From NCBI GenBank assembly GCA_902783205.1, contig CACZQE010000427.1:1-14748 (forward strand): a DNA stretch of 14,748 nt, given 5' to 3'. The translations under genes were made by a program, and so were the position numbers. Every line of letters begins with the position of its first letter. Position 1 is the stretch's first letter. Positions 7,493 through 14,742 of this stretch are shown here, piece after piece. The stretch comes from an uncultured Lachnospiraceae bacterium. Lineage in GTDB: Bacteria > Bacillota_A > Clostridia > Lachnospirales > Lachnospiraceae. The notes beneath the pieces are model-generated. The model was not told the origin of the DNA. It did no database searches and was given only the letters and a program-made list of their open reading frames with translations.

Positions 7493-7672
7493 ATGAGCAA
7501 AGAAACCATGAGCGTGCAGGAAATGTCCGCACAGATGGGCATCTCACTGCCGAAGGCCTACGAGCTTGTGAAGACGCCGGGGTTCCCTTCTATCAGGATC
7601 GGAACGAGAATCCTGATCCCGGTAGATGCATTCCGGGAATGGCTGGTCATCACGTCAAACAAGCAGAAATGA
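7493..7672 (+). CDS. Excisionase-like helix-turn-helix protein
   Basis: A 59-residue protein with the typical small Xis/MerR-like layout: SVQEMSAQMGISLPKAYELVK (helix-turn-helix), then SIRIGTRILIPVDAFREWL, the beta-wing and final helix seen in DNA-binding excisionase-family proteins. The ribosome binding site GAAAGGAG lies about eight bases before the ATG. In mobile elements such proteins either help the recombinase excise the element or regulate an early promoter. Large serine recombinases normally use an unrelated directionality factor, so a regulatory role is at least as likely here. It precedes the primase gene by 36 bp. Confidence 0.75.
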   Translation: MSKETMSVQEMSAQMGISLPKAYELVKTPGFPSIRIGTRILIPVDAFREWLVITSNKQK

Positions 7673-7708
7673 ACACAGCAGTAACACCGAGGAAAGGAGG
7701 TGAAAAAG

Positions 7709-9985
7709 TTGTCCGACCTGAATGAATTCACATTCTGGCAGGCTGCCTGTGTTCAGAATCCATCGAACTGTTCGTATCCGAAGAGAGTCATCGTCCGGGA
7801 CGCGGACGCCTTTAACGAGATGGCGCGTTTCGACCATGTGTCGGCCACATACAAAAACTGCTATCGGAGCAATGAGACCTTTCAAGGATCTGATGTCCAG
7901 TCCGGCGATGTGGACAACGAAAAAGTATCTGATCCGAATGAGTGGATCACTCTTGAAGACATTCACCGTACTTTCGAAGGTGTTCCGCACATCATTTCGG
8001 AGAGCAAGAACCACATGAAGCCGAAAGGCAATAAGCCAGCGGCTCCCCGGTATCACGTTTTCTGGAAAGCAGATATGGAATCGGACTATAAGGCATACGC
8101 CGCCCTCAAAGAGCGACTGTATCAGCATTTTCCGTATTTAGATCCGAAGGCATTGGATGCAGCAAGATATTTCGATGGAACCGAACATCCAAACGCTGTG
8201 TTCTATCCCGGCACGATGACCATCAACGAATACCTGGACAGGCTCGATGCCGAGACCGCAGACGAAGCATTTGATGATGATTCGATCACGGAAGGAACGC
8301 GCAACAGCACCATGTTCCGGTTCGCGGTACGCGCACTGAAGCGTTACGGCGACAGCGAGGATGCAAGAGAGCGTTTCCGAAGGGAATCTGGCAAGTGCAC
8401 TCCCCTGCTTGACGAAAAGGAACTGAACGGAATCTGGAAAAGCGCCCTGAAATACTACGACTTGATCAGGCAGCAACCGGACTACATTCCTCCGGAGCAG
8501 TACAACGCACCGCAGGAGATGACCTGGGAGCCGCCGATCCCCTTTGAGGAAGTCGCGCTGCCGCCATTTCCGGTTTCTGCCCTGCCAAGCAGAGTGCGCC
8601 CGTATGTAGAAGCCGTAGCCGAGACCACGCAGACGCCCGTGGACATGGCCGGGACTGCAGCGCTCGCTGTCATGGCAAGCTGCATCCAAGGCAAATACAT
8701 CGTTCATGCAAAGGCCGACTGGATGGAGCCGACAAACCTGTATGCACTTATCATCGCAGAGCCTTCGGAGCGAAAATCTGCTGTGGCCAGTCTGATGGTA
8801 AGGCCGGTATCTCTCTTTGAGATGGAATACAACAGGCAGCATGCCGCCAGCCTTGAAAGGAATCGCATGGAGAAACGGATTCTTGAGAAGCGGCAGCGAG
8901 CTATCGAAGACAAGGTGGCCAAAGGCAAAGCCGAAGAAGGTGAACTTGACAAGATCGTCGATGAGATCAGCAGGTTCGAGGAACAGTCTCCGATGCAGCT
9001 ATATGTGGACGATGTGACACCGGAGAAGCTGATCTCGATATTGGCAGAACATGACGGGATTGCATCTGTCATTTCTGCCGAAGGCGGCATCTTCGACCAG
9101 CTTGCAGGAGGCATGTACTCAAAGGCCGTCAACATCGATGTGTTCCTGAAAGGTCATGCCGGAGATACGATCCGCATCGACAGGATCGGAAGGAACAGCG
9201 AAAGCGTTGAGTCCCCTGCCCTGACACTGCTCTTCGCTGTGCAGCCGAATGTGCTGTCCGGCCTGATGCAGAATAACACATTTCGCGGCAGAGGACTGAC
9301 AGCGAGATTCCTTTACTCGATGCCTGCTACTCATGTCGGCAGCAGAAGATATCGCACGGACCCGATACCGAAAGAAGCCGAACAGCAATACCATGCGCTG
9401 ATCAACAATCTGCTGGATGAGGATTTCAATCCGTCTGCTAAGAATCCGGAGATCATCACGCTCACGGATGAGGCAGACCAGATGCTTGAAGCGTTCGCTA
9501 ACGGGCTGGAGCCGAAACTGCGGACTGACTACCTGGACTTTTCCGATTGGGCAGGCAAGCTCTGCGGTGCCATCGTCCGTATCAGCGGCATCCTGTGCCG
9601 CGCAGAGAAAAACGGATGTTATGAATTCCTGCAGGAGACTTCACCGCTTGTCGTGGACGGAGAAACCATGCAGAGAGCCATTACGCTCGGAGAATACTAC
9701 ACCGAGCACGCCAGAGCCGCTTATCTGCTGATGGGCGCTGATCCCGTGGTGAAACAGTGCAAATATGTTCTCAAGGCGATACAGAGCACCGGGCTTGTCG
9801 AACTGAGCAAGCGTGACATCATGCGCCTCTGCCGCAGCTTCAAGAAGGCCGAGGAGCTTCAGCCCGTACTGGAACGGCTTTGTGAATACGGATATCTGGC
9901 ACCGAAGCAAACCGAGGCGAAGAACAATGTCGGCAGGCCAGCATCACAAGGCTATCTGGTCAACCCGGCAGTGTTCACCACCTGA
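7709..9985 (+). CDS. Primase/helicase with N-terminal prim-pol and DUF3987 domains
   Basis: A replication protein of about 758 residues. The N-terminal ~175 residues look like an archaeo-eukaryotic primase (prim-pol) domain: FDHVSATYKN, then DVD at 67-69 as the metal-binding pair, then SESKNH and RYHVFW (His116) as the S-x-H region, and ARYFDG. A primase C-terminal helical region follows (about 190-255). From about 295 on it matches DUF3987, with a modified P-loop AEPSERKS (350-357), a coiled stretch (about 370-430), and SAEGGIFDQLAGG near 455. The C-terminus resembles a winged helix. I set the start at TTG 7709 because AAAGGAGG ends eight bases upstream; the longer frame's GTG at 7700 overlaps that site. 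It would prime and unwind DNA at the element's own origin, which probably lies just downstream. Confidence 0.85.
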   Translation: MSDLNEFTFWQAACVQNPSNCSYPKRVIVRDADAFNEMARFDHVSATYKNCYRSNETFQGSDVQSGDVDNEKVSDPNEWITLEDIHRTFEGVPHIISESKNHMKPKGNKPAAPRYHVFWKADMESDYKAYAALKERLYQHFPYLDPKALDAARYFDGTEHPNAVFYPGTMTINEYLDRLDAETADEAFDDDSITEGTRNSTMFRFAVRALKRYGDSEDARERFRRESGKCTPLLDEKELNGIWKSALKYYDLIRQQPDYIPPEQYNAPQEMTWEPPIPFEEVALPPFPVSALPSRVRPYVEAVAETTQTPVDMAGTAALAVMASCIQGKYIVHAKADWMEPTNLYALIIAEPSERKSAVASLMVRPVSLFEMEYNRQHAASLERNRMEKRILEKRQRAIEDKVAKGKAEEGELDKIVDEISRFEEQSPMQLYVDDVTPEKLISILAEHDGIASVISAEGGIFDQLAGGMYSKAVNIDVFLKGHAGDTIRIDRIGRNSESVESPALTLLFAVQPNVLSGLMQNNTFRGRGLTARFLYSMPATHVGSRRYRTDPIPKEAEQQYHALINNLLDEDFNPSAKNPEIITLTDEADQMLEAFANGLEPKLRTDYLDFSDWAGKLCGAIVRISGILCRAEKNGCYEFLQETSPLVVDGETMQRAITLGEYYTEHARAAYLLMGADPVVKQCKYVLKAIQSTGLVELSKRDIMRLCRSFKKAEELQPVLERLCEYGYLAPKQTEAKNNVGRPASQGYLVNPAVFTT

Positions 9986-10003
9986 CAGACGGTGGATGGG
10001 TTT

Positions 10004-10181
10004 TGTCCTTTCTGTCCGTTCTGTCACAGGGGGAAGAAGTAATAACAGTATGTCCTTTGCGTCACTGATTCATATAGTTCCCCATTTTCATCATTATCAT
10101 TCATTCATTTGATGTGTGATGGATACCGATATCAGGAAATCATCAGTATCTATCTATGGGACAGAACGGACACAAAGGACA
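10004..10181. other. Putative replication origin: 9-bp iterons flanking an AT-rich core
   Basis: Three 9-bp units run in tandem from 10004: TGTCCTTTC, TGTCCGTTC, TGTCACAGG. A second set starts at 10051: TGTCCTTTG, CGTCACTGA. A third set lies on the other strand at 10155-10181, reading TGTCCTTTG, TGTCCGTTC, TGTCCCATA. Seen whole, 10004-10025 and 10160-10181 are a 22-bp inverted repeat with one mismatch. Between the sets is an AT-rich stretch (about 10064-10150) unlike the GC-richer genes around it. Iterons around an AT-rich segment next to the primase/helicase gene are the layout of satellite and plasmid origins. The 231-bp gap has no gene. The origin role is inference; the repeats are directly visible. 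Confidence 0.65.
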
Positions 10182-10216
10182 GTTTCACACCATTGAAGAA
10201 AGGAGGATTGAGGATC

Positions 10217-10560
10217 ATGGAGAAGAATCCGTCACTGCGTGAACTGAAAAGGACGCTCGGGCAGGATTATCAGATCCGCATCATAGATCTGGAACGCTGT
10301 CTGTACCGTGATTTTGGTAACGGCTTCAATGTTGAAGTCAGCGGTGTGAGCCGCGCCAACCGGAAAGGCTGCGCCACCATATATCTCTGGTTTGGCGATT
10401 CTGCACCGGAGTGCCTGATCGTAAAGACCGTCCATGATGTTGGCGGAGCGCAGCGGCAATCAAAGAAACCGTGGAAGATCTAAGGGAATACAGCAACTTC
10501 CTGGTCGCCCACGGTTATCAGGACTGGAATAGTCTGTTCAAGTTAAAACACAGTTCATAA
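10217..10560 (+). pseudogene. Small hypothetical gene with a -1 frameshift
   Basis: The ATG at 10217, behind AAAGGAGG, opens a frame that stops at 10481-10483 (88 residues, with LRELKRTLGQDYQIRIIDLE and FGNGFNVEVSGV). From about 10444 the -1 frame takes over with protein-like sequence (RSAAAIKETVEDLREYSNFL ... GYQDWNSLFKLK) and ends at a stop at 10558-10560. That frame is closed upstream by a TGA at 10435-10437, so the shift lies between 10438 and 10483. Joined, the product would be about 114 residues. A one-base deletion or a sequencing error explains it best. No family is recognised. It lies directly after the putative origin and before another small gene. Confidence 0.6.
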
Positions 10561-10579
10561 GAAAGCGAGGTTATTAAGA

Positions 10580-10822
10580 ATGAGATACAAATACTTCTAC
10601 GGCACAGAGCCGACCTTTACGGATGAGGATAAACAATATTTCTCCCGTGGCGGATACGAATGTAAAGCCCTGATGAAAGACCGCAAAGGACACCCAGTGG
10701 CGATCTCCCAGAGCACCGACCCAGACTTCCCGGCATGGAAGGTCGAATTCGGATTCTCCTGCGTGGTTTTCTCTACCTACGATGAGGCGATGGCCTTCTG
10801 CAAGGGCAGATTTTCAAGATAG
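10580..10822 (+). CDS. 80-aa protein of unknown function
   Basis: A short, aromatic-rich protein (MRYKYFYGTEPTFTDEDKQYF ... GFSCVVFSTYDEAMAFCKGRF). The pattern of short strands and helices suggests a compact alpha/beta fold. I recognise no family. GCGAGG upstream is a weak ribosome binding site. It sits within the plus-strand operon; the stop is followed nine bases later by the next start, with AGGAGG between. Coding is supported by the spacing and the unbroken frame. Confidence 0.55.
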   Translation: MRYKYFYGTEPTFTDEDKQYFSRGGYECKALMKDRKGHPVAISQSTDPDFPAWKVEFGFSCVVFSTYDEAMAFCKGRFSR

Positions 10823-10831
10823 GAGGCCGCC

Positions 10832-11137
10832 ATGCAAGACATCAAATATCATCCCCTGATCGACTGCGACAGTGATGGTACGGAAAAAGTGCCGATGTTC
10901 TTCTGTACTGACGAAAAGACCGTCAGGCAAGAACACAAAATGTACCTGAAGGAGATCATACCGGAATACTATCGACTCCGGTCGGTCAAAGGAATGTCCG
11001 CCTCTGATGCGGAAAAACTGATCATTCACTGCCCGTGTTGCGGTAAGGCCATGACCGCCATTGTCAAAGCCCGGGACAACTACAATCTGGGTTTATACAA
11101 TTGCCCGGAATGCAACTCTAAGAAAGGAGCGAAATAA
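10832..11137 (+). CDS. Zinc-ribbon protein, copy 1
   Basis: A 101-residue protein with a C-terminal four-cysteine zinc ribbon: CPCC near residue 67, then CPEC near 93, in the context IHCPCCGKAM ... YNLGLYNCPECNSKK. The N-terminal ~60 residues carry FFCTDEKTVRQEHKMYLKEIIPEYYRL. AGGAGG precedes the ATG. The C-terminal half is clearly related to the next gene, so the pair looks like a tandem duplication. A role in binding DNA, RNA or a protein partner is plausible. Zinc ribbons of this kind are found near capsid and replication genes of small elements, but I know no assigned function. Confidence 0.7.
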   Translation: MQDIKYHPLIDCDSDGTEKVPMFFCTDEKTVRQEHKMYLKEIIPEYYRLRSVKGMSASDAEKLIIHCPCCGKAMTAIVKARDNYNLGLYNCPECNSKKGAK

Positions 11138-11140
11138 AAC

Positions 11141-11452
11141 ATGAGTACATACCCACTGAGAGCAAACAAGGCCGACTGGAGATCCCTGAGGCCACAGAGC
11201 ACCTTCTATTCCGAGGATTACATCCGCGATCATTACGATCTGTACCTGACCACGGAATTCCTTAAGGACGAACACGGCGAGACGCACAGCTACTACCGTC
11301 TCCACGCCACTTCTCCGCACAGTATTGAAATGGCACTGGCCTATGACATTAAGTGCCCGAAATGCGATTATCACACATTGAAACAGGTCGGCAGATGTCT
11401 CAACGCGTACGATCTCGGATTGTACGAATGCCCGACCTGCAACAAAAGGTAA
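11141..11452 (+). CDS. Zinc-ribbon protein, copy 2
   Basis: A 103-residue paralogue of the preceding gene. It has CPKC near residue 73 and CPTC near 98, in the context IKCPKCDYHTLKQVGR ... YDLGLYECPTCNKR; the segment LGLY-x-CP-x-CN is shared with copy 1. The N-terminal part differs (EDYIRDHYDLYLTTEFLKDEHGETHSYYRL). The ribosome binding site AAAGGAG overlaps the end of copy 1, and its own stop (11450-11452) overlaps the ribosome binding site of the capsid gene, so the three are probably translationally coupled. This coupling suggests a job related to the capsid protein, for example as chaperone, scaffold substitute or assembly factor, but that is inference. Confidence 0.7.
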   Translation: MSTYPLRANKADWRSLRPQSTFYSEDYIRDHYDLYLTTEFLKDEHGETHSYYRLHATSPHSIEMALAYDIKCPKCDYHTLKQVGRCLNAYDLGLYECPTCNKR

Positions 11453-11466
11453 GGAGGAATATGACC

Positions 11467-12429
11467 ATGACTACATTCAATGAAAAAGAATACTTGATCG
11501 GTACCGCCGATTATGACACTCACTTCTGGAATTACGTGCGTGGCAATAGCTTCGCAGCGGATAAGATCCACGCAGGTGCCGACAGCGCCACTGGAGGATA
11601 TACACTTCCCTCTGGCACAACTGACAAATACGAGAAAGCTGTAACGGGCGAGAGCATCTTCTGTAATCTCGCCACCGTCATCAAAGCCTATGGCGGCTCC
11701 AGCCGCATCTTTGCAAAAGACTGTGACGATTTGGCTTCCTGGGTACCGGAGGGCGGAGAGATTCCTCTCCAAAATGGTATGGATGATTTCACCCGTTATC
11801 CGGTCGACATGCATAAGCTGGCCGTCTTTGTCAAGCTGGATGATGACTTCGTCCATGATGCCGCATTCAGTATCCGTGATTATCTGACCGAGCGTCTTGC
11901 CCGGAACTTTGCAAGAGCCGAGGATGCCGCTTTCCTGAATGGCGAGGGAGAAACTATGCCAACCGGGATTCTGCATCCCGATCATGGTGCGCAGACTGCC
12001 CTCACTGCCAGCGACATCGGCTTCGATGATGTGATCCGCCTCTTCTTCTCACTCGAACCGGAGTACCGGAAAAATGCCGTGTGGATGATGAATGACGAGA
12101 CGGCTCTGAAGCTGCGTCTGCTGAAGGATGAAAACGGAAACCATCTGTGGAATCAGATGAATGACACCATCTTAAGTCACCCCGTCATCATCGCAAATGA
12201 TATGCCTTCGGAAGAGTCCGGAGCGATGCCGATTCTCTTCGGTGACTTCCGCTACTACTGGATCATCCTCCGAAGCCCGATCAGTATGAGAACACTCAAA
12301 GAGAAGTTTGTTACACTCGACCAGATCGGCTATCTGGCGATGGAGTTTCTCGATGCAAAGCTGATCCGCCCGGATGCGGTCAAGGGAATCCGTATAGCTG
12401 ATGCTCATGCGGATAATGCAGGAAATTGA
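11467..12429 (+). CDS. HK97-fold major capsid protein
   Basis: A 320-residue protein matching the phage HK97 capsid family (PF05065 type). Familiar segments in order are ADSATGGYTLP near the N-terminus, ASWVPEGGEIP, HKLAVFVKLDDDFVHD, DYLTERLARNFARAEDAAFLNGEG with MPTGIL, NAVWMMNDETALKLRLLKD, and LFGDFRYYWII. It would form the capsid shell. The usual N-terminal scaffolding (delta) domain of about 100 residues is nearly absent, only about 25 residues precede the mature-type start, and no prohead protease gene is near. I chose ATG 11467 because AAGGAGG ends nine bases upstream; the ATG at 11461 is only three bases away. No portal or terminase gene accompanies it, so packaging would need a helper. 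Confidence 0.88.
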   Translation: MTTFNEKEYLIGTADYDTHFWNYVRGNSFAADKIHAGADSATGGYTLPSGTTDKYEKAVTGESIFCNLATVIKAYGGSSRIFAKDCDDLASWVPEGGEIPLQNGMDDFTRYPVDMHKLAVFVKLDDDFVHDAAFSIRDYLTERLARNFARAEDAAFLNGEGETMPTGILHPDHGAQTALTASDIGFDDVIRLFFSLEPEYRKNAVWMMNDETALKLRLLKDENGNHLWNQMNDTILSHPVIIANDMPSEESGAMPILFGDFRYYWIILRSPISMRTLKEKFVTLDQIGYLAMEFLDAKLIRPDAVKGIRIADAHADNAGN

Positions 12430-12495
12430 TTTTTTCAAGCAGAAATCAAAGAAGCAATTACACCACATTCTACGGTATTGTGAGCGGATTATAGC

Positions 12496-12554
12496 GGCGC
12501 GATGGTTTAATTACCCCTTTGAATATGCGCTTATGCACGCGTGACCACCGCGCC
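12496..12554. repeat. Imperfect inverted repeat in the capsid-recombinase gap
   Basis: GGCGCGATGGT (12496-12506) pairs with ACCACCGCGCC (12544-12554) with one mismatch and a 37-nt loop. It lies in the 224-bp gap after the capsid gene (12430-12653), which holds no other gene or clear terminator. It may be a regulatory RNA structure or a protein site for the recombinase module. Confidence 0.35.
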
Positions 12555-12653
12555 GTTCCCCGTTCACAGACCTGTAGAGATCCAAACCGCCCCTCCCCGG
12601 GCAGAAAGGAACAAAACGATGAAGATGAATTACTTGAAGGGAGTTAGAGATAC

Positions 12654-12824
12654 ATGGCAGAAAAGAAGATACAAAGCACCGGGCAGTCCTTCCGGCTGAT
12701 CCCGAAATACCGCGATGAGATCGATGTCCGCAAGATCTGTCAGGCGCTGATCATGACGGCGAAGGACATGCCCAAAGCGGCAGATAATAACGAACAGGAA
12801 GATGCCGGGACACCGCAAACTTAA
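12654..12824 (+). CDS. 56-aa protein preceding the recombinase
   Basis: The product has the pattern STGQSFRLIPKYRDEIDVRKICQALIMTAKDM. A short protein with an RKI-x-x-ALI segment is, from memory, common directly upstream of large serine recombinases in Clostridia elements. Function is unknown; because serine recombinases need a small directionality factor for excision, this is one candidate. GAAGGGAG lies about ten bases upstream of the ATG. The 25-residue frame starting at 12619 overlaps its start and may be a leader or chance. A 13-bp palindrome separates it from the recombinase. Confidence 0.6.
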   Translation: MAEKKIQSTGQSFRLIPKYRDEIDVRKICQALIMTAKDMPKAADNNEQEDAGTPQT

Positions 12825-12831
12825 GTGGATA

Positions 12832-12844
12832 TATTCCCGGAATA
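12832..12844. promoter_or_regulatory. Short palindrome upstream of the recombinase
   Basis: TATTCC, one base, GGAATA, perfect arms in the 61-bp gap before the recombinase gene. It is a possible operator, based on position only. Confidence 0.3.
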
Positions 12845-12885
12845 GAGCTAATATGTGATGACGCAAAGAAAGGAGGAAAAACGAA

Positions 12886-14742
12886 ATGAGCAGCACACAA
12901 GTGATGGCGAACGCAGCACAGGCTTTCATGGAATCCATGACACCGAAGTTCGCGGTCTCGTACCTGCGTGTATCGACACGCGGACAGGCAGAGCGCGGCG
13001 GCGGTCATGATGAAGGATTCTCCATCCCTGCCCAGCGTGAGGCGAACAAGAACAAAGCACAGTCCCTCGGAGCATTCGTGGGCAAAGAGTTCGTTGACCG
13101 CGGCACTTCCGCGAAGTCGGCAGACCGTCCGCAGCTTCAGGCTATGCTGGAATATGTCAAAGAGAACCGCGACCGCGTGGACTATGTGATCGTACATAAG
13201 ATCGACCGCCTCGCCCGTAATCGTGAGGACGATGCCGAGATCAGTAAAGTGCTCCGGGAGTGCGGTGTCCAGCTCGTCTCGACATCGGAAAGCATCGATG
13301 AAACACCTTCCGGGATGCTCCTTCACGGCATCATGAGTTCCATCGCTGAGTTCTATTCCAGGAATCTCGCCACCGAAGTAAAGAAAGGCATGAACGAAAA
13401 GGTCAAAGGCGGCGGCACCGTAGGACGAGCGCCTCTCGGCTACAGGAATGTCCGTACCGTGGATGAGAAAGGCCGTGAGGAGCGCACTGTGGTGATCGAT
13501 GAGGAACGTGCACCGCTGGTGAAGATGGCATTCGAAGAATACGCCTCGGGAGACTGGACAGTGATGAGCCTTGCCGAGTACCTTTCCGCCTGCGGTCTAT
13601 ATACAAGGCCGACACCCAGGATCGCTTCGAGACCGATCGCATTCCAGACCCTCGCCAAGATGCTCGCCAACCCGTATTACATAGGCATCGTAACCTACAA
13701 AGGTGTGCAATACCCCGGCGCTCATGAACCGCTGGTCGATGATGAGACCTTTGAGCGGGTGCAGACCATTTTGGCAACGAAGATCAACGGAGAGAGAAAC
13801 TTCCGGCATCCGCATTTCCTGAAAAGCACCGTCTACTGCGGTGACTGCGGGTCGCGGATGATCGTTACCAACGTCAAGAAGAAGAACGGCAACGTCTACT
13901 CCTACTTCTGCTGCGGCGGCAAGCACAGAAAGCAGTGTCCGGATTGCCAGACCCGGCATGCGCTGATCCCCGAAGTGGAACGCCGGGTAGAACAGCTCTA
14001 CGACATTATCCAATTTCCTCATGAGGTACGCGTAGCCATCGAGGAAGAACTGCAGGAAGTAATCAAGAAGGAAAAAGCCAAATACGATACAGAGATGGAA
14101 GGTCTCCTCGGCCAGAAGCGAAAGCTGGAGCACAAGAGAGAAAAACTTCTCGAAGCGCATTACAACGATGCCATCCCGCTGGATCTTCTGAAAAAGGAAC
14201 AGGCGCAGATCACAAAGGAACTGGCGGCCATATCCAACGAGATCCGGCAGCACGATGTGACCTTCGAACAGATCTCCCAGAACCTTTCGGAATCCCTCGA
14301 CCTGCTGGATGACTGTGCATCCTTCTACCGGAACGCCAGCGATACGATCAAACGGCTGATGAACCAGGCCATCTTCGATAAGATCTACATCTCCTATCCA
14401 AGAGGCGAAACCACGATGGATCTCGAGGCAAAGTTCAAACCGCCCTTCAACATCCTCGTTGAGCCATTCCAGGAGGAGCTTACTAAGATCAACCGCATGG
14501 CGCGGCAAAGCGCCGATACCACGGTCAAACAAATACAGGCAGCAAAAAACCGTATCCTGAACACTTTCAGATACGGTCTTGCTGCGTGTGACGAGCACAC
14601 TCATATTGAGTCTTGCCCAACTCCAAATTTTTTTACCCTTGAGAGTTGTAACAAGGCATTTTTGGTGGAGATGACGGGAATTGAACCCGTGTCCGAAAGC
14701 ATTTTCACCGGAATTTCTCCGAGCGCAGTTTCCGATTTATAA
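12886..14742 (+). CDS. Large serine recombinase (integrase)
   Basis: The frame encodes 618 residues. The N-terminal resolvase domain has YLRVST with catalytic Ser30, and VHKIDRLARN with the two active-site arginines (108, 111). The recombinase domain follows (GRAPLGYRN ... LAKMLANPYYIGIV), then a zinc ribbon (C318, C321, C342/C343, C351/C354) and a coiled coil (about 385-465). It would integrate and excise the element by strand exchange through a Ser-DNA bond. AAAGGAGG precedes the ATG. The tail is odd: from about residue 593 the sequence VEMTGIEPVSE is the antisense of the tmRNA 3' end, so the last codons are host DNA and the natural C-terminus depends on the integration state. Serine recombinases use ssrA sites less often than tyrosine integrases do. 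Confidence 0.92.
   Translation: MSSTQVMANAAQAFMESMTPKFAVSYLRVSTRGQAERGGGHDEGFSIPAQREANKNKAQSLGAFVGKEFVDRGTSAKSADRPQLQAMLEYVKENRDRVDYVIVHKIDRLARNREDDAEISKVLRECGVQLVSTSESIDETPSGMLLHGIMSSIAEFYSRNLATEVKKGMNEKVKGGGTVGRAPLGYRNVRTVDEKGREERTVVIDEERAPLVKMAFEEYASGDWTVMSLAEYLSACGLYTRPTPRIASRPIAFQTLAKMLANPYYIGIVTYKGVQYPGAHEPLVDDETFERVQTILATKINGERNFRHPHFLKSTVYCGDCGSRMIVTNVKKKNGNVYSYFCCGGKHRKQCPDCQTRHALIPEVERRVEQLYDIIQFPHEVRVAIEEELQEVIKKEKAKYDTEMEGLLGQKRKLEHKREKLLEAHYNDAIPLDLLKKEQAQITKELAAISNEIRQHDVTFEQISQNLSESLDLLDDCASFYRNASDTIKRLMNQAIFDKIYISYPRGETTMDLEAKFKPPFNILVEPFQEELTKINRMARQSADTTVKQIQAAKNRILNTFRYGLAACDEHTHIESCPTPNFFTLESCNKAFLVEMTGIEPVSESIFTGISPSAVSDL
14635..14657. other. Candidate attR of the element
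   Basis: ACCCTTGA (14635-14642) and CAAGGC (14652-14657) match the candidate attL, but with nine bases between them instead of three. CCTTG and CAAGG form an imperfect inverted repeat here, followed by CATTTTT. It lies six bases before the CCA end of the tmRNA gene and within the recombinase frame. Confidence 0.4.

Larger units (their letters stand above)
6049..14642. mobile_element. Putative integrated phage satellite next to ssrA (about 8.6 kb)
   Basis: The block combines an excisionase-like HTH protein, a primase/helicase with its own putative iteron origin, a lone HK97 major capsid protein and a large serine recombinase, all on the plus strand and tightly spaced, with one divergent zinc-finger gene. 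Its right end abuts the 3' end of the tmRNA gene. There is no terminase, portal, prohead protease, tail, lysis or conjugation gene, so it is neither a complete prophage nor an integrative conjugative element. The closest known concept is a phage-inducible chromosomal island or capsid-forming satellite. The boundaries rest on an 8-bp repeat and are less certain than the gene content. Confidence 0.6.

Noticed and set aside
10004..10181. CRISPR array
   Set aside because: Units are only 9 bp, tandem without spacers and partly inverted; no cas gene is present.
10438..10483. Programmed -1 ribosomal frameshift
   Set aside because: No slippery heptamer or clear downstream stem is seen in the overlap; a deletion or sequencing error fits better.
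12477..12493. Lac-operator-like string ATTGTGAGCGGATTATA
   Set aside because: It matches the left half of the E. coli lac operator, but there is no lac gene or regulator here and the right half diverges, so chance is the simpler view.
12619..12699. 26-codon frame beginning just before the 56-aa gene
   Set aside because: It overlaps the start and ribosome binding site of the better-supported 56-aa gene and has no recognisable content.
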